In this document: positions 42,634 to 51,951 of the stretch, piece by piece | Numbering within the stretch: position 1 is the first letter of the stretch | Layout of the letters: each line of letters starts with the position of its first letter | From: Candidatus Mediterraneibacter vanvlietii | GTDB lineage: Bacteria; Bacillota; Clostridia; Lachnospirales; Lachnospiraceae | Direction: 5' to 3' | Length of the DNA stretch: 57,454 nt | Assembly (NCBI GenBank): GCA_019113645.1 | Contig: DXGZ01000143.1 | Location: forward strand, 1-57,454 | Translations under genes and position numbers: made by a program | Notes under the pieces: model-generated | The model's input: the letters and a program-made list of their open reading frames with translations, nothing else | Database searches by the model: none | Told to the model about the DNA's origin: nothing

Positions 42634-43804
42634 GATACAGGCAGCAGAAGAAAATCTGATCCACGTGTACAATCGTTTCCCGATCGCGCTTGATCACGGT
42701 GAGGGAATGTATATTTACGATACGGAAGGGAAAGAATATCTGGATTTTGCAGCGGGATTTGCTGTGACAGGGCTGGGATATAACAACAGGGAATTAAACG
42801 AGGCGCTGAAAGCTCAGATTGACAAGTTATACCACATATCCAATTTGTATTATCATGAGAGTTGCGGGGAAGCGGCCAAAGAGCTGAATCGTGTCTCCGG
42901 TATGGACAGAGTGTTTTTCACAAACAGCGGGGGCGAAGCGATTGAAGGCGCGCTGAAATCAGCGCGCAGGTATGCTTACACGAAACAATCCGGACGCTAC
43001 GAGTTCATTGCCATGGAGAATTCTTTCCACGGCCGTACGTTCGGAGCTGTGTCAGTGACAGGGCATGAGGCTTACAGGGAGCCTTTCGAACCACTGGTAC
43101 CTGGAGTGAAGTTCGCGAAATTCAATGATCTTGACAGTGTGAAAGCCCTGGTAAACGACAAGACCTGCGCCATTATTCTGGAGCCTCTGCAGGGCGAGGG
43201 CGGAATCAATCTCGCGACTCAGGAGTTTATGGAAGGCATCCGCGCGATCTGCGATGAAAATGATATCCTTATGATCTGCGATGAAGTCCAGTGCGGGATG
43301 GGCAGAACTGGAAGCATGTTTGCATGGCAGGGATTCGGCGTGAAGCCGGATATTATGACCATGGCAAAGGCGATTGGAAACGGCATTCCTGTCGGAGCTT
43401 TCGCCATGACGGAAAAAGTAGCGGAATATTCGTTGAAGCCGGGCGACCATGGAGCCACATACGGCGGGAATCCCCTTGCCTGCACGGCAGTGAAAAAAGT
43501 GCTTGAGATATTCGAGCGCGATGACATTGTGGGACATGTCAATAAAGTGGCGCCCTATCTGACTGCAAAACTGGATGAACTTGTGGAAGAGTTCGACTGC
43601 GTGGTGCAGCGGAAAGGAAAAGGGCTGATGCAGGGACTTGAGATCTCAAGACCTCTGGCAGAGGTGAATAACCGCGCCATTGAAGAGGGGCTCCTTGTGA
43701 TCCAGGCGCACGGAAATGTGATCCGTTTTGTGCCGCCGCTGATCGTTGAGGAGAAGCATATCGATGAGATGGCGGAGAAAATGCGCCGGATTCTCAGGCA
43801 GTAA
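42620..43804 (+). CDS. argD: Acetylornithine aminotransferase
   Basis: A 394-residue class III PLP aminotransferase making N-acetylornithine. Visible blocks: [21 protein letters not shown] start of the large domain, [47 protein letters not shown] (PLP-ring Asp) and [17 protein letters not shown] with the Schiff-base Lys. GAGCAGGT-like site is weak; coupling with argB by a 14-bp overlap should drive translation. argF, argH and argG are not adjacent. Confidence 0.94.
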   Translation: MVNSKIQAAEENLIHVYNRFPIALDHGEGMYIYDTEGKEYLDFAAGFAVTGLGYNNRELNEALKAQIDKLYHISNLYYHESCGEAAKELNRVSGMDRVFFTNSGGEAIEGALKSARRYAYTKQSGRYEFIAMENSFHGRTFGAVSVTGHEAYREPFEPLVPGVKFAKFNDLDSVKALVNDKTCAIILEPLQGEGGINLATQEFMEGIRAICDENDILMICDEVQCGMGRTGSMFAWQGFGVKPDIMTMAKAIGNGIPVGAFAMTEKVAEYSLKPGDHGATYGGNPLACTAVKKVLEIFERDDIVGHVNKVAPYLTAKLDELVEEFDCVVQRKGKGLMQGLEISRPLAEVNNRAIEEGLLVIQAHGNVIRFVPPLIVEEKHIDEMAEKMRRILRQ

Positions 43805-43893
43805 ACATTCGAAGGAAAGCATTGAGGCATAAGAAACCAGTCATGGGACATACTATGGAGAAAGCAGGCATAAACTGTCAGGAGGTATGGAAA

Positions 43894-44325
43894 ATGATTG
43901 GTTTTTTTATTGCTCTTTTATCGGGAGCGCTTATGAGCATACAGGGTGTCTTCAATACGCAGGTGACGAAGACAACCGGAGTGTGGGTCAGCAACGGATG
44001 GGTGCAGATCTCTGCGTTTGCGGTCTGCCTTGCGGCCTGGTTTTTTACCGGGCGGGACTCTGTGGCAGCTATCGCGAAAGTGGAGCCGAAATACCTGCTC
44101 CTGGGCGGCGCAATCGGCGCGGCAATTACATGGACGGTTATTAAAAGTGTAGAAGCGCTGGGACCTGCCAGGTCAGCTCTCCTGATTGTGGTAGCTCAGC
44201 TGGCAGTCTCCTACCTGATTCAGCTGTTCGGTTTGTTCGGGATAGAGCGGGAACCTTTTGCGTGGAGAAAACTGGGAGGCCTGCTGCTCGCCGTGATCGG
44301 GATTGCTGTTTTTCAGTGGGAGTAA
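43894..44325 (+). CDS. Small DMT-family permease (DUF606/YdcZ-like)
   Basis: A 143-residue protein with five hydrophobic helices: FIALLSGALMSIQGVFNTQV, WVQISAFAVCLAAWFF, LLGGAIGAAITWTVIKSV, ARSALLIVVAQLAVSYLIQLF and LGGLLLAVIGIAVF. This is a half-size DMT-type transporter, probably a homodimer. The substrate is unknown. CAGGAGG precedes the ATG at 43894. It is the last of the arginine-side genes, 90 bp after argD. Confidence 0.75.
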   Translation: MIGFFIALLSGALMSIQGVFNTQVTKTTGVWVSNGWVQISAFAVCLAAWFFTGRDSVAAIAKVEPKYLLLGGAIGAAITWTVIKSVEALGPARSALLIVVAQLAVSYLIQLFGLFGIEREPFAWRKLGGLLLAVIGIAVFQWE

Positions 44326-44417
44326 AAGACCGTGTGGGTGAAAAATAAAAGACTGTAATAGAAATAAAACAAAATTGTAATAAAAAATTAATATTGTAAC
44401 AAAGACTTAATTGTCTA

Positions 44418-44446
44418 TTGTATTTTTGGTAAAAATTCGCTACAAT
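44418..44446 (+). promoter_or_regulatory. Promoter of comEA operon
   Basis: TTGTAT (44418-44423), 17 bp and TACAAT (44441-44446), 61 bp before the comEA-like start, in an AT-rich region. Confidence 0.6.
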
Positions 44447-44506
44447 GTTACTGTCCGGCATAAAAAAGGGGTATTTCTCCCGGATCAGGTATTTGGGAGA
44501 AGAAAT

Positions 44507-45202
44507 ATGCAAGACAGAGGAAAGACAGGAAATAGAATTTATTTTTTTATAATTATGTTTTTTCTGGCAGTTCTGGTATCATTGCTGTCTCTTTCGGGCT
44601 GCGGTTCGCGGGATGACCGAAACGAAGAGGGGCTGGAGGAGATTGCTCTTGACGAAAAAGAGACCGCCCACGGCGAGCAAGGAGGAGCGGAGGCGGATCC
44701 GGATGGTGAGACAGGCAACGGTTCGGACAGGGATTCGGCTGGTTACGGGACAGAGCCGGAAAAGGAAGAGACAGTCTTTGTGTATATATGCGGGGCGGTG
44801 AACACTCCGGGAGTATACGAATTAGATAAAGATGCCCGCGTGTTTGAGGCCATCCGGTCTGCAGGCGGTATGACGGATGAGGCGGCCCCGGATGCGATTA
44901 ATCAGGCGAGGGTCGTTTCTGACGGTGAACAGATCTATGTGCCGACGGCAGAGGAAGCCGAATCACAGGGCACAGGGGTTGAAGGGACAGTAACCGAAAG
45001 TGCGGTTGACGATAAAGTGAATATAAATACGGCGGGGAAAGACGAACTTATGACGCTGACCGGAATCGGGGAGGCAAAAGCCGGGAGTATCCTGAGATAC
45101 CGGGAGGAGAACGGCAGGTTCGAAAGTATTGAAGAACTCATGGAAATTGAGGGAATCAAGGAAGGCGTATTTAATAAAATCAAAGATGATATAACAATTT
45201 GA
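44507..45202 (+). CDS. comEA: ComEA-like lipoprotein with SLBB and helix-hairpin-helix domains
   Basis: A 231-residue exported lipoprotein. The signal helix ends with LSLSGC, a lipobox. An acidic linker leads to an SLBB domain (VYICGAVNTPGVYELDKDARVFEAI) and a C-terminal helix-hairpin-helix pair (VNINTAGKDELMTLTGIGEA). ComEA binds incoming DNA at the cell surface in transformation. Here it heads a block that includes ComEC. GGGAGAAGAAAT precedes the ATG at 44507. Whether this bacterium is naturally competent is not shown. Confidence 0.85.
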   Translation: MQDRGKTGNRIYFFIIMFFLAVLVSLLSLSGCGSRDDRNEEGLEEIALDEKETAHGEQGGAEADPDGETGNGSDRDSAGYGTEPEKEETVFVYICGAVNTPGVYELDKDARVFEAIRSAGGMTDEAAPDAINQARVVSDGEQIYVPTAEEAESQGTGVEGTVTESAVDDKVNINTAGKDELMTLTGIGEAKAGSILRYREENGRFESIEELMEIEGIKEGVFNKIKDDITI

Positions 45203-45226
45203 CACAGGGAGTCGTGAAGCAGGAGT

Positions 45227-45913
45227 ATGAGTAAAAAAATTTTGGTTGTAGATGATGAAAAGCTGATCGTGAAAGGAATCCGGTTCAGTCTGGAGCAGGA
45301 GGGCATGGAAGTGGACTGTGCCTACGACGGAGAGGAAGCGCTTGAGTATGCGAGAAAATGTGAGTACGATCTTGTGCTTCTTGACGTTATGCTGCCAAAA
45401 CTTGACGGGTTCCAGGTGTGCCAGCAGATCAGGGAGTTCTCTGACATGCCGATTGTGATGCTGACTGCCAAGAGCGAGGATATGGACAAGATTCTCGGAC
45501 TGGAGTACGGGGCGGATGATTATATTACGAAGCCTTTTAATATCCTTGAGGTAAAAGCAAGAATCAAAGCGATCATGCGGCGTACATCCAAGAGAAAAGA
45601 GCCGGCAGGAAGCCCGGTTCTGATCAAGGGAAATATGAAGATCGATTGCGAGAGCAGAAGAGTGTTCATCGGGGAGAGGGAGATTAATCTTACAGCGAAG
45701 GAGTTCGATGTCCTCGAGCTCCTTGCCATGAATCCGAACAAGGTGTACAGCAGGGAGAACCTTCTGAATCTTGTGTGGGGATATGACTATCCGGGAGATG
45801 CAAGAACAGTTGATGTACATATCAGACGTCTCAGAGAAAAGATTGAGATCAATCCGAGCGAACCGAAATATGTACATACAAAGTGGGGAGTGGGTTATTA
45901 TTTCCAGGGTTAG
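45227..45913 (+). CDS. OmpR/PhoB-family response regulator
   Basis: A 228-residue two-component regulator. The receiver domain has ILVVDDEKLIVKG, the phospho-Asp in LVLLDVMLPKLDGF, MLTAKSE and DDYITKPF; the winged-helix C-terminal domain ends VWGYDYPGDARTVDVHIRRLR and YVHTKWGVGYYFQG. It resembles WalR/PhoB types. It starts after AGGAGT, 24 bp behind comEA, and its stop runs directly into the histidine kinase. The shared cluster is conserved in Lachnospiraceae. Confidence 0.92.
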   Translation: MSKKILVVDDEKLIVKGIRFSLEQEGMEVDCAYDGEEALEYARKCEYDLVLLDVMLPKLDGFQVCQQIREFSDMPIVMLTAKSEDMDKILGLEYGADDYITKPFNILEVKARIKAIMRRTSKRKEPAGSPVLIKGNMKIDCESRRVFIGEREINLTAKEFDVLELLAMNPNKVYSRENLLNLVWGYDYPGDARTVDVHIRRLREKIEINPSEPKYVHTKWGVGYYFQG

Positions 45914-45950
45914 ACGTCCGTTTAAATTTCGGGATAATATCTTTAAAAAC

Positions 45951-47345
45951 ATGCGGTTCCGGCTTATTTTATGCATCATGCTGGCAGGGCTTGCGCCCTG
46001 TCTGGCAACGCTGTTCGGAGTCGCTAATTTCTATGAGTCGCACGCGGTGGAACTTCGGACCGCGGAAATCCAGAATCAGTGTACCATACTGAGCAATCAG
46101 CTCAATAATTACAGTTATCTTACGGATACTTCATCAGAAGTGATCAACGCCAGCCTGACGCAGCTGACGAATATATACAATGGCCGAGTGATGATTATTG
46201 ACAGGGAATTGTCCGTGGTAAAAGACACATACAGTCTGGATGAGGGAAAGACCAATGTGTCCGAAAATGTAGTCCGCTGTATGCGGGGAGAGACGACCAA
46301 TTATTACGATCGGGAGAATCATTATATTGAAGTGACGTCCCCTATTACGGAAGCTGGTGGAGAAGGTGTGATGGGTGTTCTGCTGGCCAGCGTTTCAACG
46401 GATAACATCGAAGCGACAAAACAGGTGATCTATACGCATGGCGGCGTGATTGTCGGAATTGCGCTGATCCTGCTGGCTGCGGTGAGTGTGTTTTTCGCAG
46501 ACCGCATAGTGCGTCCTATTCATAAGATTACCGGGGCGATTGAGAATGTGACGGAAGGATACAGCGATGATGTGCTCCATGTGGAAACGTATACGGAGAC
46601 AAAACAGCTCAGCGATGCGTTCAACAAGATGCTCGGAAGGCTGAAGCTGCTGGATGAATCCAGGGAAGAGTTCGTCTCCAATGTCTCACATGAGCTGAAA
46701 ACACCTATGACATCCATGAAAGTACTGGCGGATTCTCTGCTTGAGCAGGAAAATGTTCCGGTTGAAATGTATCAGGAATTTATGGGAGATATTGCGAAAG
46801 AGATTGACAGGGAGAATCAGATCATTACGGATCTTTTATCTCTTGTCAAGATGGACAAGACCGGTCAGACGATCAATATTCAGTCTGCCAACATCAATGA
46901 ACTCCTGGAACAGATTTTAAAGAGGCTGAAACCAATTGCCGAGAAGAAGAATGTGGAGATGGTGATGGAGAGTTTCCGCCCTGTGACAGCGGAAATCGAT
47001 GAGATGAAATTCACACTTGCTATCTCTAATCTGGTCGAGAATGCGATCAAGTACAATCGTGATAATGGCTGGGTGCATGTGTCGCTGAATGCGGATCACA
47101 AGTATTTCTTTATCAAAGTGGAAGACTCCGGGATCGGTATTCCGGAGGAGGATCAGGTGCATATATTTGAGCGTTTCTACAGGGTGGACAAGTCCCACTC
47201 GAGAGAGATCGGAGGAACCGGACTCGGCCTTGCCATTGCCAGGAGCGCGGTAATCATGCATCGTGGTTCTATCAAAGTTCACAGCATAGAAGGGGAGGGA
47301 ACTACATTTACTGTGAGGATTCCTCTGATCTATGTGGCTGCGTGA
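45951..47345 (+). CDS. Sensor histidine kinase (WalK/PhoR-like)
   Basis: Two transmembrane helices (LILCIMLAGLAPCLATLFG and VGIALILLAAVSVFF) enclose an extracellular sensor of about 145 residues; then HAMP, the HisKA H-box VSNVSHELKTPMTSMKVLAD, and the ATPase N, G1 and G2 boxes (NLVENAIKYNRD, DSGIGIPEEDQVHIFERFYR, GGTGLGLAIA). Length is about 464 residues from the ATG at 45951. That ATG has no good ribosome site; the basic segment before the first helix is open upstream, so translation may begin earlier, near 45897, on a rare codon coupled to the regulator gene. The signal is unknown. Confidence 0.9.
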   Translation: MRFRLILCIMLAGLAPCLATLFGVANFYESHAVELRTAEIQNQCTILSNQLNNYSYLTDTSSEVINASLTQLTNIYNGRVMIIDRELSVVKDTYSLDEGKTNVSENVVRCMRGETTNYYDRENHYIEVTSPITEAGGEGVMGVLLASVSTDNIEATKQVIYTHGGVIVGIALILLAAVSVFFADRIVRPIHKITGAIENVTEGYSDDVLHVETYTETKQLSDAFNKMLGRLKLLDESREEFVSNVSHELKTPMTSMKVLADSLLEQENVPVEMYQEFMGDIAKEIDRENQIITDLLSLVKMDKTGQTINIQSANINELLEQILKRLKPIAEKKNVEMVMESFRPVTAEIDEMKFTLAISNLVENAIKYNRDNGWVHVSLNADHKYFFIKVEDSGIGIPEEDQVHIFERFYRVDKSHSREIGGTGLGLAIARSAVIMHRGSIKVHSIEGEGTTFTVRIPLIYVAA

Positions 47346-47406
47346 CAGCAGGAAATACAGGATGATCGGAAGTGAAGAGCAACAGGAGGAGGCTGGTGAT
47401 AATACT

Positions 47407-48336
47407 ATGAAGCGTGGGATAAGATTTCTTGCCGCTTTTCTCTGCTCGGCTGTTCTGCTTGCCGCATGTGGGGAAAGCAGGAGAGTAGGAGAGGGAGATC
47501 CCTATATCTACTGTCTGAATGAGGAAAGGACAGGGCTTCTGAAGGTGGCGTATGAGATGCCGGAAGGAGATGCTCTGGAAACAGCGGAAGCGGTTCTTGA
47601 GGAACTGAGGACTCCTTCTGAAGATATTGAATATACAGCTCCGATTCCTGAATCCGTGGAAATCCAGAGCTGTGAGCTGAGAGGGAGCATACTGGATGTG
47701 GATTTCAGCGCAGCCTATCTTGAGGTGGGGCGGCTGGAGGAAAAACTGATGCGTGCGGCAGTTGTTCAGTCGCTGATGCTCATAGACGGCATCAATGCGG
47801 TCTCCTTTACCGTGGACGGTCAGCCGCTGGCGGACAGTGAGGGGATTCCGGTGGGGCTGATGAACTCGGATGATTTCGTGGAAAACACAGGATCATCCCC
47901 GAGTTCTTATCAGACAGATACGCTGACCCTGTATTTTGCGGATGAGAGCGGAAACTACCTTGTGCCATCGCAGGTAGATGTACGGTACAGCAGCAATATT
48001 TCCAAGGATAAACTTATTGTGGAAAAACTGATGCAGGGCCCGAAGGACGGCAGCGGGTATCCGACCATTAATCCGGATGCAAATCTGCTGAGCGTGACGA
48101 CAAAGGACGGCATCTGTTATGTGAATTTTGACAGTACGTTTCTTACAGGAGCTTACGATATCCTGCCGGAGCTGACTGTCTATTCGATCGTAAATTCTCT
48201 GGTTGAGGGAACAGAGGCAAAGCAGGTGCAGATTACGATCAACGGGGAATCAAATGCAAGCTATATGGAGACTGTGGATCTCTCCCAGCCTCTTGCGGCG
48301 AATATGGATCTGGTCGCAGCCGAAGAGAATGAATGA
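47407..48336 (+). CDS. GerMN-domain lipoprotein
   Basis: A 309-residue exported lipoprotein: signal helix ending FLCSAVLLAACGES (lipobox Cys), then two GerMN (sporulation germination/SpoIIIA-side) repeats, for example LMRAAVVQSLMLIDGINAVSFTVDG and VNFDSTFLTGAYDILPELTVYSIVNSL. GerM proteins act at the forespore-mother-cell interface, but similar lipoproteins occur beside two-component systems with no proven sporulation part. A loose GGAGGAGG lies about 20 bases before the ATG at 47407. It overlaps comEC by 4 bp. Confidence 0.85.
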   Translation: MKRGIRFLAAFLCSAVLLAACGESRRVGEGDPYIYCLNEERTGLLKVAYEMPEGDALETAEAVLEELRTPSEDIEYTAPIPESVEIQSCELRGSILDVDFSAAYLEVGRLEEKLMRAAVVQSLMLIDGINAVSFTVDGQPLADSEGIPVGLMNSDDFVENTGSSPSSYQTDTLTLYFADESGNYLVPSQVDVRYSSNISKDKLIVEKLMQGPKDGSGYPTINPDANLLSVTTKDGICYVNFDSTFLTGAYDILPELTVYSIVNSLVEGTEAKQVQITINGESNASYMETVDLSQPLAANMDLVAAEENE

Positions 48337-50816
48337 GGAAACGGCCGCTTTGCGCAATATGTGTTTTATTTATTGCCGTGCAGGCAATCCGGGTGTGTTT
48401 TTTCAGCGTGGAGGGGATGAAACCCTCTGCGCTGGAAATGCAGATCAAAAACGGATCAGCAATTTCAGGCACAGGCATTGTGTACAGAATCGAAGAAAAA
48501 GAGAAAGTAACGGCGGTTTTTCTGAAAGACAATGCCGTATTTTTGTCAGGTCTTACAGTTGAAGAGTCAAGACTTCTTGTTTATGTCAAACAAAATCAGT
48601 GGAAAGAAAACTTAAAAATCGGAAACAGGATTGCGCTTGCCGGGGAGGCGCAGATATTTGACACTGCGCGCAATCCGGGGAATTTTGATCAGAAAATGTA
48701 TTATCAGAGGCAGGGAATCCATGTCCTTGTCTGGGCGGACAAGACGGAGGTGGTGTCAGCGGATTATGACCCGGTCCGGCAGTTTATGCATGAACTGCGC
48801 GGCAGGTGGGAGAGTATGCTTGTCAGGCATCTGGGAGATTATTATGGAGGCACGATGAGCGCGGTGCTTCTGGGAGAGAAAGCCGGCCTGGATCCGGAGA
48901 TGAAAAAGATGTATCAGAAAAACGGGATCAGCCATCTGCTTGCCATTTCCGGGCTTCACATGTCCTTTATCGGAATGGGTGTCTATGATCTGCTGCGGAA
49001 AACAGGAGCCGGATTCGGTGCTGCGGGCACTGCAGGAGGGGTCACGCTGATTCTCTACAGCCTGATGATCGGCGCAGGGGCATCCAGCCAGCGGGCGCTG
49101 ATTATGTTTCTGGTGAGGATGGGAGCGGAGATCACAGGGAGAGACTACGATCTGCCGACCAGTCTGGCGCTGTCGGCGGCTCTTCTCTGCGCCGGGGAGC
49201 CTCTGTATCTTACGGATGCGGGATTTCAGCTTTCCTACGGGGCGATTCTGGGCATCGCAGCGGCGGGACCTGTGTTTTACAAGGCGTTTGGCTGCGGAAA
49301 ACTGCGGACAGCTCTGGCAAAGGAAAAACAGAAGATGGAGGCTGTCGGAGTGAGACGGGGACAGAGAGCGGGGATGATTATGAGATCCGGCGCTCTGGGT
49401 GCGCTCCACTGGATGATGGCAGGTCTTTCCACAAGCCTGGCTGTCACTTTGGTTTTGCTGGGACCTCTTCTGTATTTTTATTTTGAAGTGCCGCCCTATT
49501 CTGTGATCCTGAATCTGCTGGTGATTCCTGTCATGCCGGCGGCGATGGGAGCGGGGCTGATCGGTTCGGCTGTCTGCCTGGCCTGCGAACCGGCGGGAGG
49601 CATGATCCTGAACGTGTGCAGGCCGGTGCTTTTTCTCTATGACTGTGTGTGCGCTGCTGCGGGGAAGCTTCCAGGCAGCAGGTTTGTGACAGGACGGCCG
49701 GGGACGGGCTGGCTGATTGTCTATTATGCTGTACTGCTGGCTGGCATTATCCTGTTCTATTATCTGAGGGAGTGCCAGGAGAAGGAAGAAGAAAAATGGT
49801 GTGCCGGGGAAAGAATCGGCGGCGGGGGAGAAGAGAGAGTTCGCCGTAAGATGGCTGCATATTCGGCTGGGAGATGCGCTGCGGGCTGGTTTCTGCTCGG
49901 GTTCGCAGTATGCATGGCAGTGATCTGCAGAAGCGCCTGCCGGGGGCGGGATGTGTCGGTTACGGTTCTTGACGTGGGACAGGGCGATGGGATTCATATT
50001 CATGGAGAAGAAGGCGAGTATCTCATAGATGGAGGAAGTTCTGATGTCACTATGGCGGGGACTTACAGGATCGAGCCGTATCTTCTGGCAAATGCGGCAG
50101 ATGCGCTTGACTATGTGTTTGTGACACATGGAGATGAAGATCATATCAGCGGGATCCGGGAATTGCTGGAAGGGCAGGAGCTTGGGATCCGAATCCGGAA
50201 TCTGGTACTGCCTCCTGAGGAGTATCATGATGAGAGTATAAGAGCGCTTGCCCGCACGGCAGAAGAAAACAATACCCGGATTCTGGAAATGGAACCGGGA
50301 GATTCGATTCGAGACCGTAAGACCGGGGAAGGAATGATGCTGCGCTGCCTTGCCCCGAATGTGGAAACTCAAGGAGAAGAAAACGGACGAGAAGAAACCG
50401 AACGAGATGACACGAAGGTGGGAACAGGAGCCGAACCGGAGGCGGGGAACAGCGCTTCTCTTGTGCTGGAGATGGAATACGGTGCTTTTGACATGCTGTT
50501 TACCGGCGATCTGGAAGGGGAGGGCGAGGCAAGCCTGATCGATAGCGGGCGGCTGAAGCAGTATGATGTGCTGAAGGCTGCGCATCACGGATCGCGGGAG
50601 GCAAATTCAGAAGAGCTTCTCGATATTGTCCGGCCAAAGGCTGCCGTGATTTCTGCAGGGGTGGACAACCGGTACGGACATCCCCATCAGGAGACGCTGG
50701 AGAGGATCGCGCAGGCAGACAGCAGGATTTACTCGACCCGGGAGAGCGGAGCGGTCCGGATGGAGACGGACGGAGAAAAGATGAAGATACGCGGCTGGCT
50801 GGACGGAGCAGGCTGA
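48333..50816 (+). CDS. comEC: ComEC/Rec2-family DNA internalisation protein
   Basis: An 827-residue membrane channel protein. Residues about 1-180 carry an N-terminal soluble DUF4131-like domain, then the competence transmembrane domain with LLAISGLHMSFIGMG, and a C-terminal metallo-beta-lactamase domain with TVLDVGQGDGIHIHGEEGEYL and YVFVTHGDEDHISGI. ComEC takes single-stranded DNA through the membrane. The ATGA overlap with the lipoprotein gene gives coupling. It is full-length, with no frameshift seen. Confidence 0.9.
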   Translation: MRKRPLCAICVLFIAVQAIRVCFFSVEGMKPSALEMQIKNGSAISGTGIVYRIEEKEKVTAVFLKDNAVFLSGLTVEESRLLVYVKQNQWKENLKIGNRIALAGEAQIFDTARNPGNFDQKMYYQRQGIHVLVWADKTEVVSADYDPVRQFMHELRGRWESMLVRHLGDYYGGTMSAVLLGEKAGLDPEMKKMYQKNGISHLLAISGLHMSFIGMGVYDLLRKTGAGFGAAGTAGGVTLILYSLMIGAGASSQRALIMFLVRMGAEITGRDYDLPTSLALSAALLCAGEPLYLTDAGFQLSYGAILGIAAAGPVFYKAFGCGKLRTALAKEKQKMEAVGVRRGQRAGMIMRSGALGALHWMMAGLSTSLAVTLVLLGPLLYFYFEVPPYSVILNLLVIPVMPAAMGAGLIGSAVCLACEPAGGMILNVCRPVLFLYDCVCAAAGKLPGSRFVTGRPGTGWLIVYYAVLLAGIILFYYLRECQEKEEEKWCAGERIGGGGEERVRRKMAAYSAGRCAAGWFLLGFAVCMAVICRSACRGRDVSVTVLDVGQGDGIHIHGEEGEYLIDGGSSDVTMAGTYRIEPYLLANAADALDYVFVTHGDEDHISGIRELLEGQELGIRIRNLVLPPEEYHDESIRALARTAEENNTRILEMEPGDSIRDRKTGEGMMLRCLAPNVETQGEENGREETERDDTKVGTGAEPEAGNSASLVLEMEYGAFDMLFTGDLEGEGEASLIDSGRLKQYDVLKAAHHGSREANSEELLDIVRPKAAVISAGVDNRYGHPHQETLERIAQADSRIYSTRESGAVRMETDGEKMKIRGWLDGAG

Positions 50817-50901
50817 ACTGCTGCTATGGGCGAAATCACCGGAGAATTTTGCGGGCAGGGCTGCGGGAACATTATGGACGGGATCACACGAGGATTTCCT
50901 C

Positions 50902-50931
50902 TTGTCAAAAAGGGGCGGACTCCCTTATAAT
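50902..50931 (+). promoter_or_regulatory. Promoter-like sequence abutting holA
   Basis: TTGTCA (50902-50907), 18 bp and a perfect TATAAT (50926-50931). The -10 ends one base before GAGGAG and 9 bp before the ATG at 50941, so a transcript from it would start within about 3 nt of the start codon. Either it drives a leaderless message or it is not the true promoter. Confidence 0.45.
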
Positions 50932-50940
50932 AGAGGAGTT

Positions 50941-51921
50941 ATGAAAAGTTTGAATGAAGATTTGAAAACCGGACAATTTAAACAGATTTATCTTCTGTAC
51001 GGGCAGGAGGCTTATCTGAAGAAACAGTACAAAGAACGTTTCATCAAGGCCATGATTCCCGAGGGGGATACCATGAATTTTGCCAGTTATGAGGGAAAGA
51101 ACACGGATGTCAAAGAAGTCATCGATCTTGCGGAGACGCTGCCTTTTTTCGCGGAGCGCCGTCTGATCGTATTTGAGGACACCGGTTTTTTCAAGAACGC
51201 CGGAGCAGAGCTTGCAGAGTATATACCGGATATGCCGGAGACCACATATTTTATTTTTATTGAAAATGAGGTGGATAAGCGGAGCAGGCTGTATAAGGCG
51301 GTGAAGGCAAAAGGGCATATTGTCGAGCTGACTGTACAGGATGAAAATACGCTCAGAAAATGGGTCGCAGGTCTGGTCAAAAAAGAAAAGAAACAGATGT
51401 CCCAGCAGGATATCGCTTATTTTCTCAATAAAGTCGGGACAGATATGGAGAATATCACAAAAGAGCTGGAAAAGCTGTTCTGCTATGCCCTTGACCGGGA
51501 GATGCTGACCAGAGAGGATGTGGATGCGGTCTGCGTCACTCAGATCACAAGCCATATCTTTGAGATGGTAAATGCAGTGGCCCGGAAAGATCAGCGGCGG
51601 GCGCTTGATCTCTACTACGAACTTCTCGCCCTGAAAGAACCGCCCATGCGGATTCTGTTTCTTATGATCCGGGAGTACCGTATCCTGTTCCATGTAAAGG
51701 CCCTTGTACAGCAGGGCTATGCGCGGAAGGAGATCGCATCGAAGGCAGGGCTTCACCCGTATGCTGCCGGACGGTACATGGATGAGGCGAAACGGTTTGG
51801 AATGAAGGAGTTAAGAACGGTTATGGAGGAAGGCGCAGACATTGAGCAGCGCGTGAAAACAGGACTTCTGACCGACAATCTTGCAGTTGAGCTTTTTATT
51901 GTAAAACAATCAGGCAAATAA
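50941..51921 (+). CDS. holA: DNA polymerase III subunit delta
   Basis: A 326-residue clamp-loader delta subunit. Blocks: FKQIYLLYGQEAYLKKQYKE (loader fold start), NFASYEGKNTDVKEVI, LPFFAERRLIVFED and the C-terminal collar region, ALDLYYELLALKEPPMRILF and HPYAAGRYMDEA. It opens the sliding beta clamp for DNA replication. GAGGAG lies 4 bases before the ATG. The gene order comEC-holA-lepA is conserved in Firmicutes. Confidence 0.92.
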   Translation: MKSLNEDLKTGQFKQIYLLYGQEAYLKKQYKERFIKAMIPEGDTMNFASYEGKNTDVKEVIDLAETLPFFAERRLIVFEDTGFFKNAGAELAEYIPDMPETTYFIFIENEVDKRSRLYKAVKAKGHIVELTVQDENTLRKWVAGLVKKEKKQMSQQDIAYFLNKVGTDMENITKELEKLFCYALDREMLTREDVDAVCVTQITSHIFEMVNAVARKDQRRALDLYYELLALKEPPMRILFLMIREYRILFHVKALVQQGYARKEIASKAGLHPYAAGRYMDEAKRFGMKELRTVMEEGADIEQRVKTGLLTDNLAVELFIVKQSGK

Positions 51922-51951
51922 ATCCGGATACCGGATACTGGAGGAATAGAA

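Noticed and set aside
48756-50588. 610-residue minus-strand open frame in comEC
   Set aside because: Antisense shadow of the high-GC comEC; rich in Arg, His and Ser with no domain.
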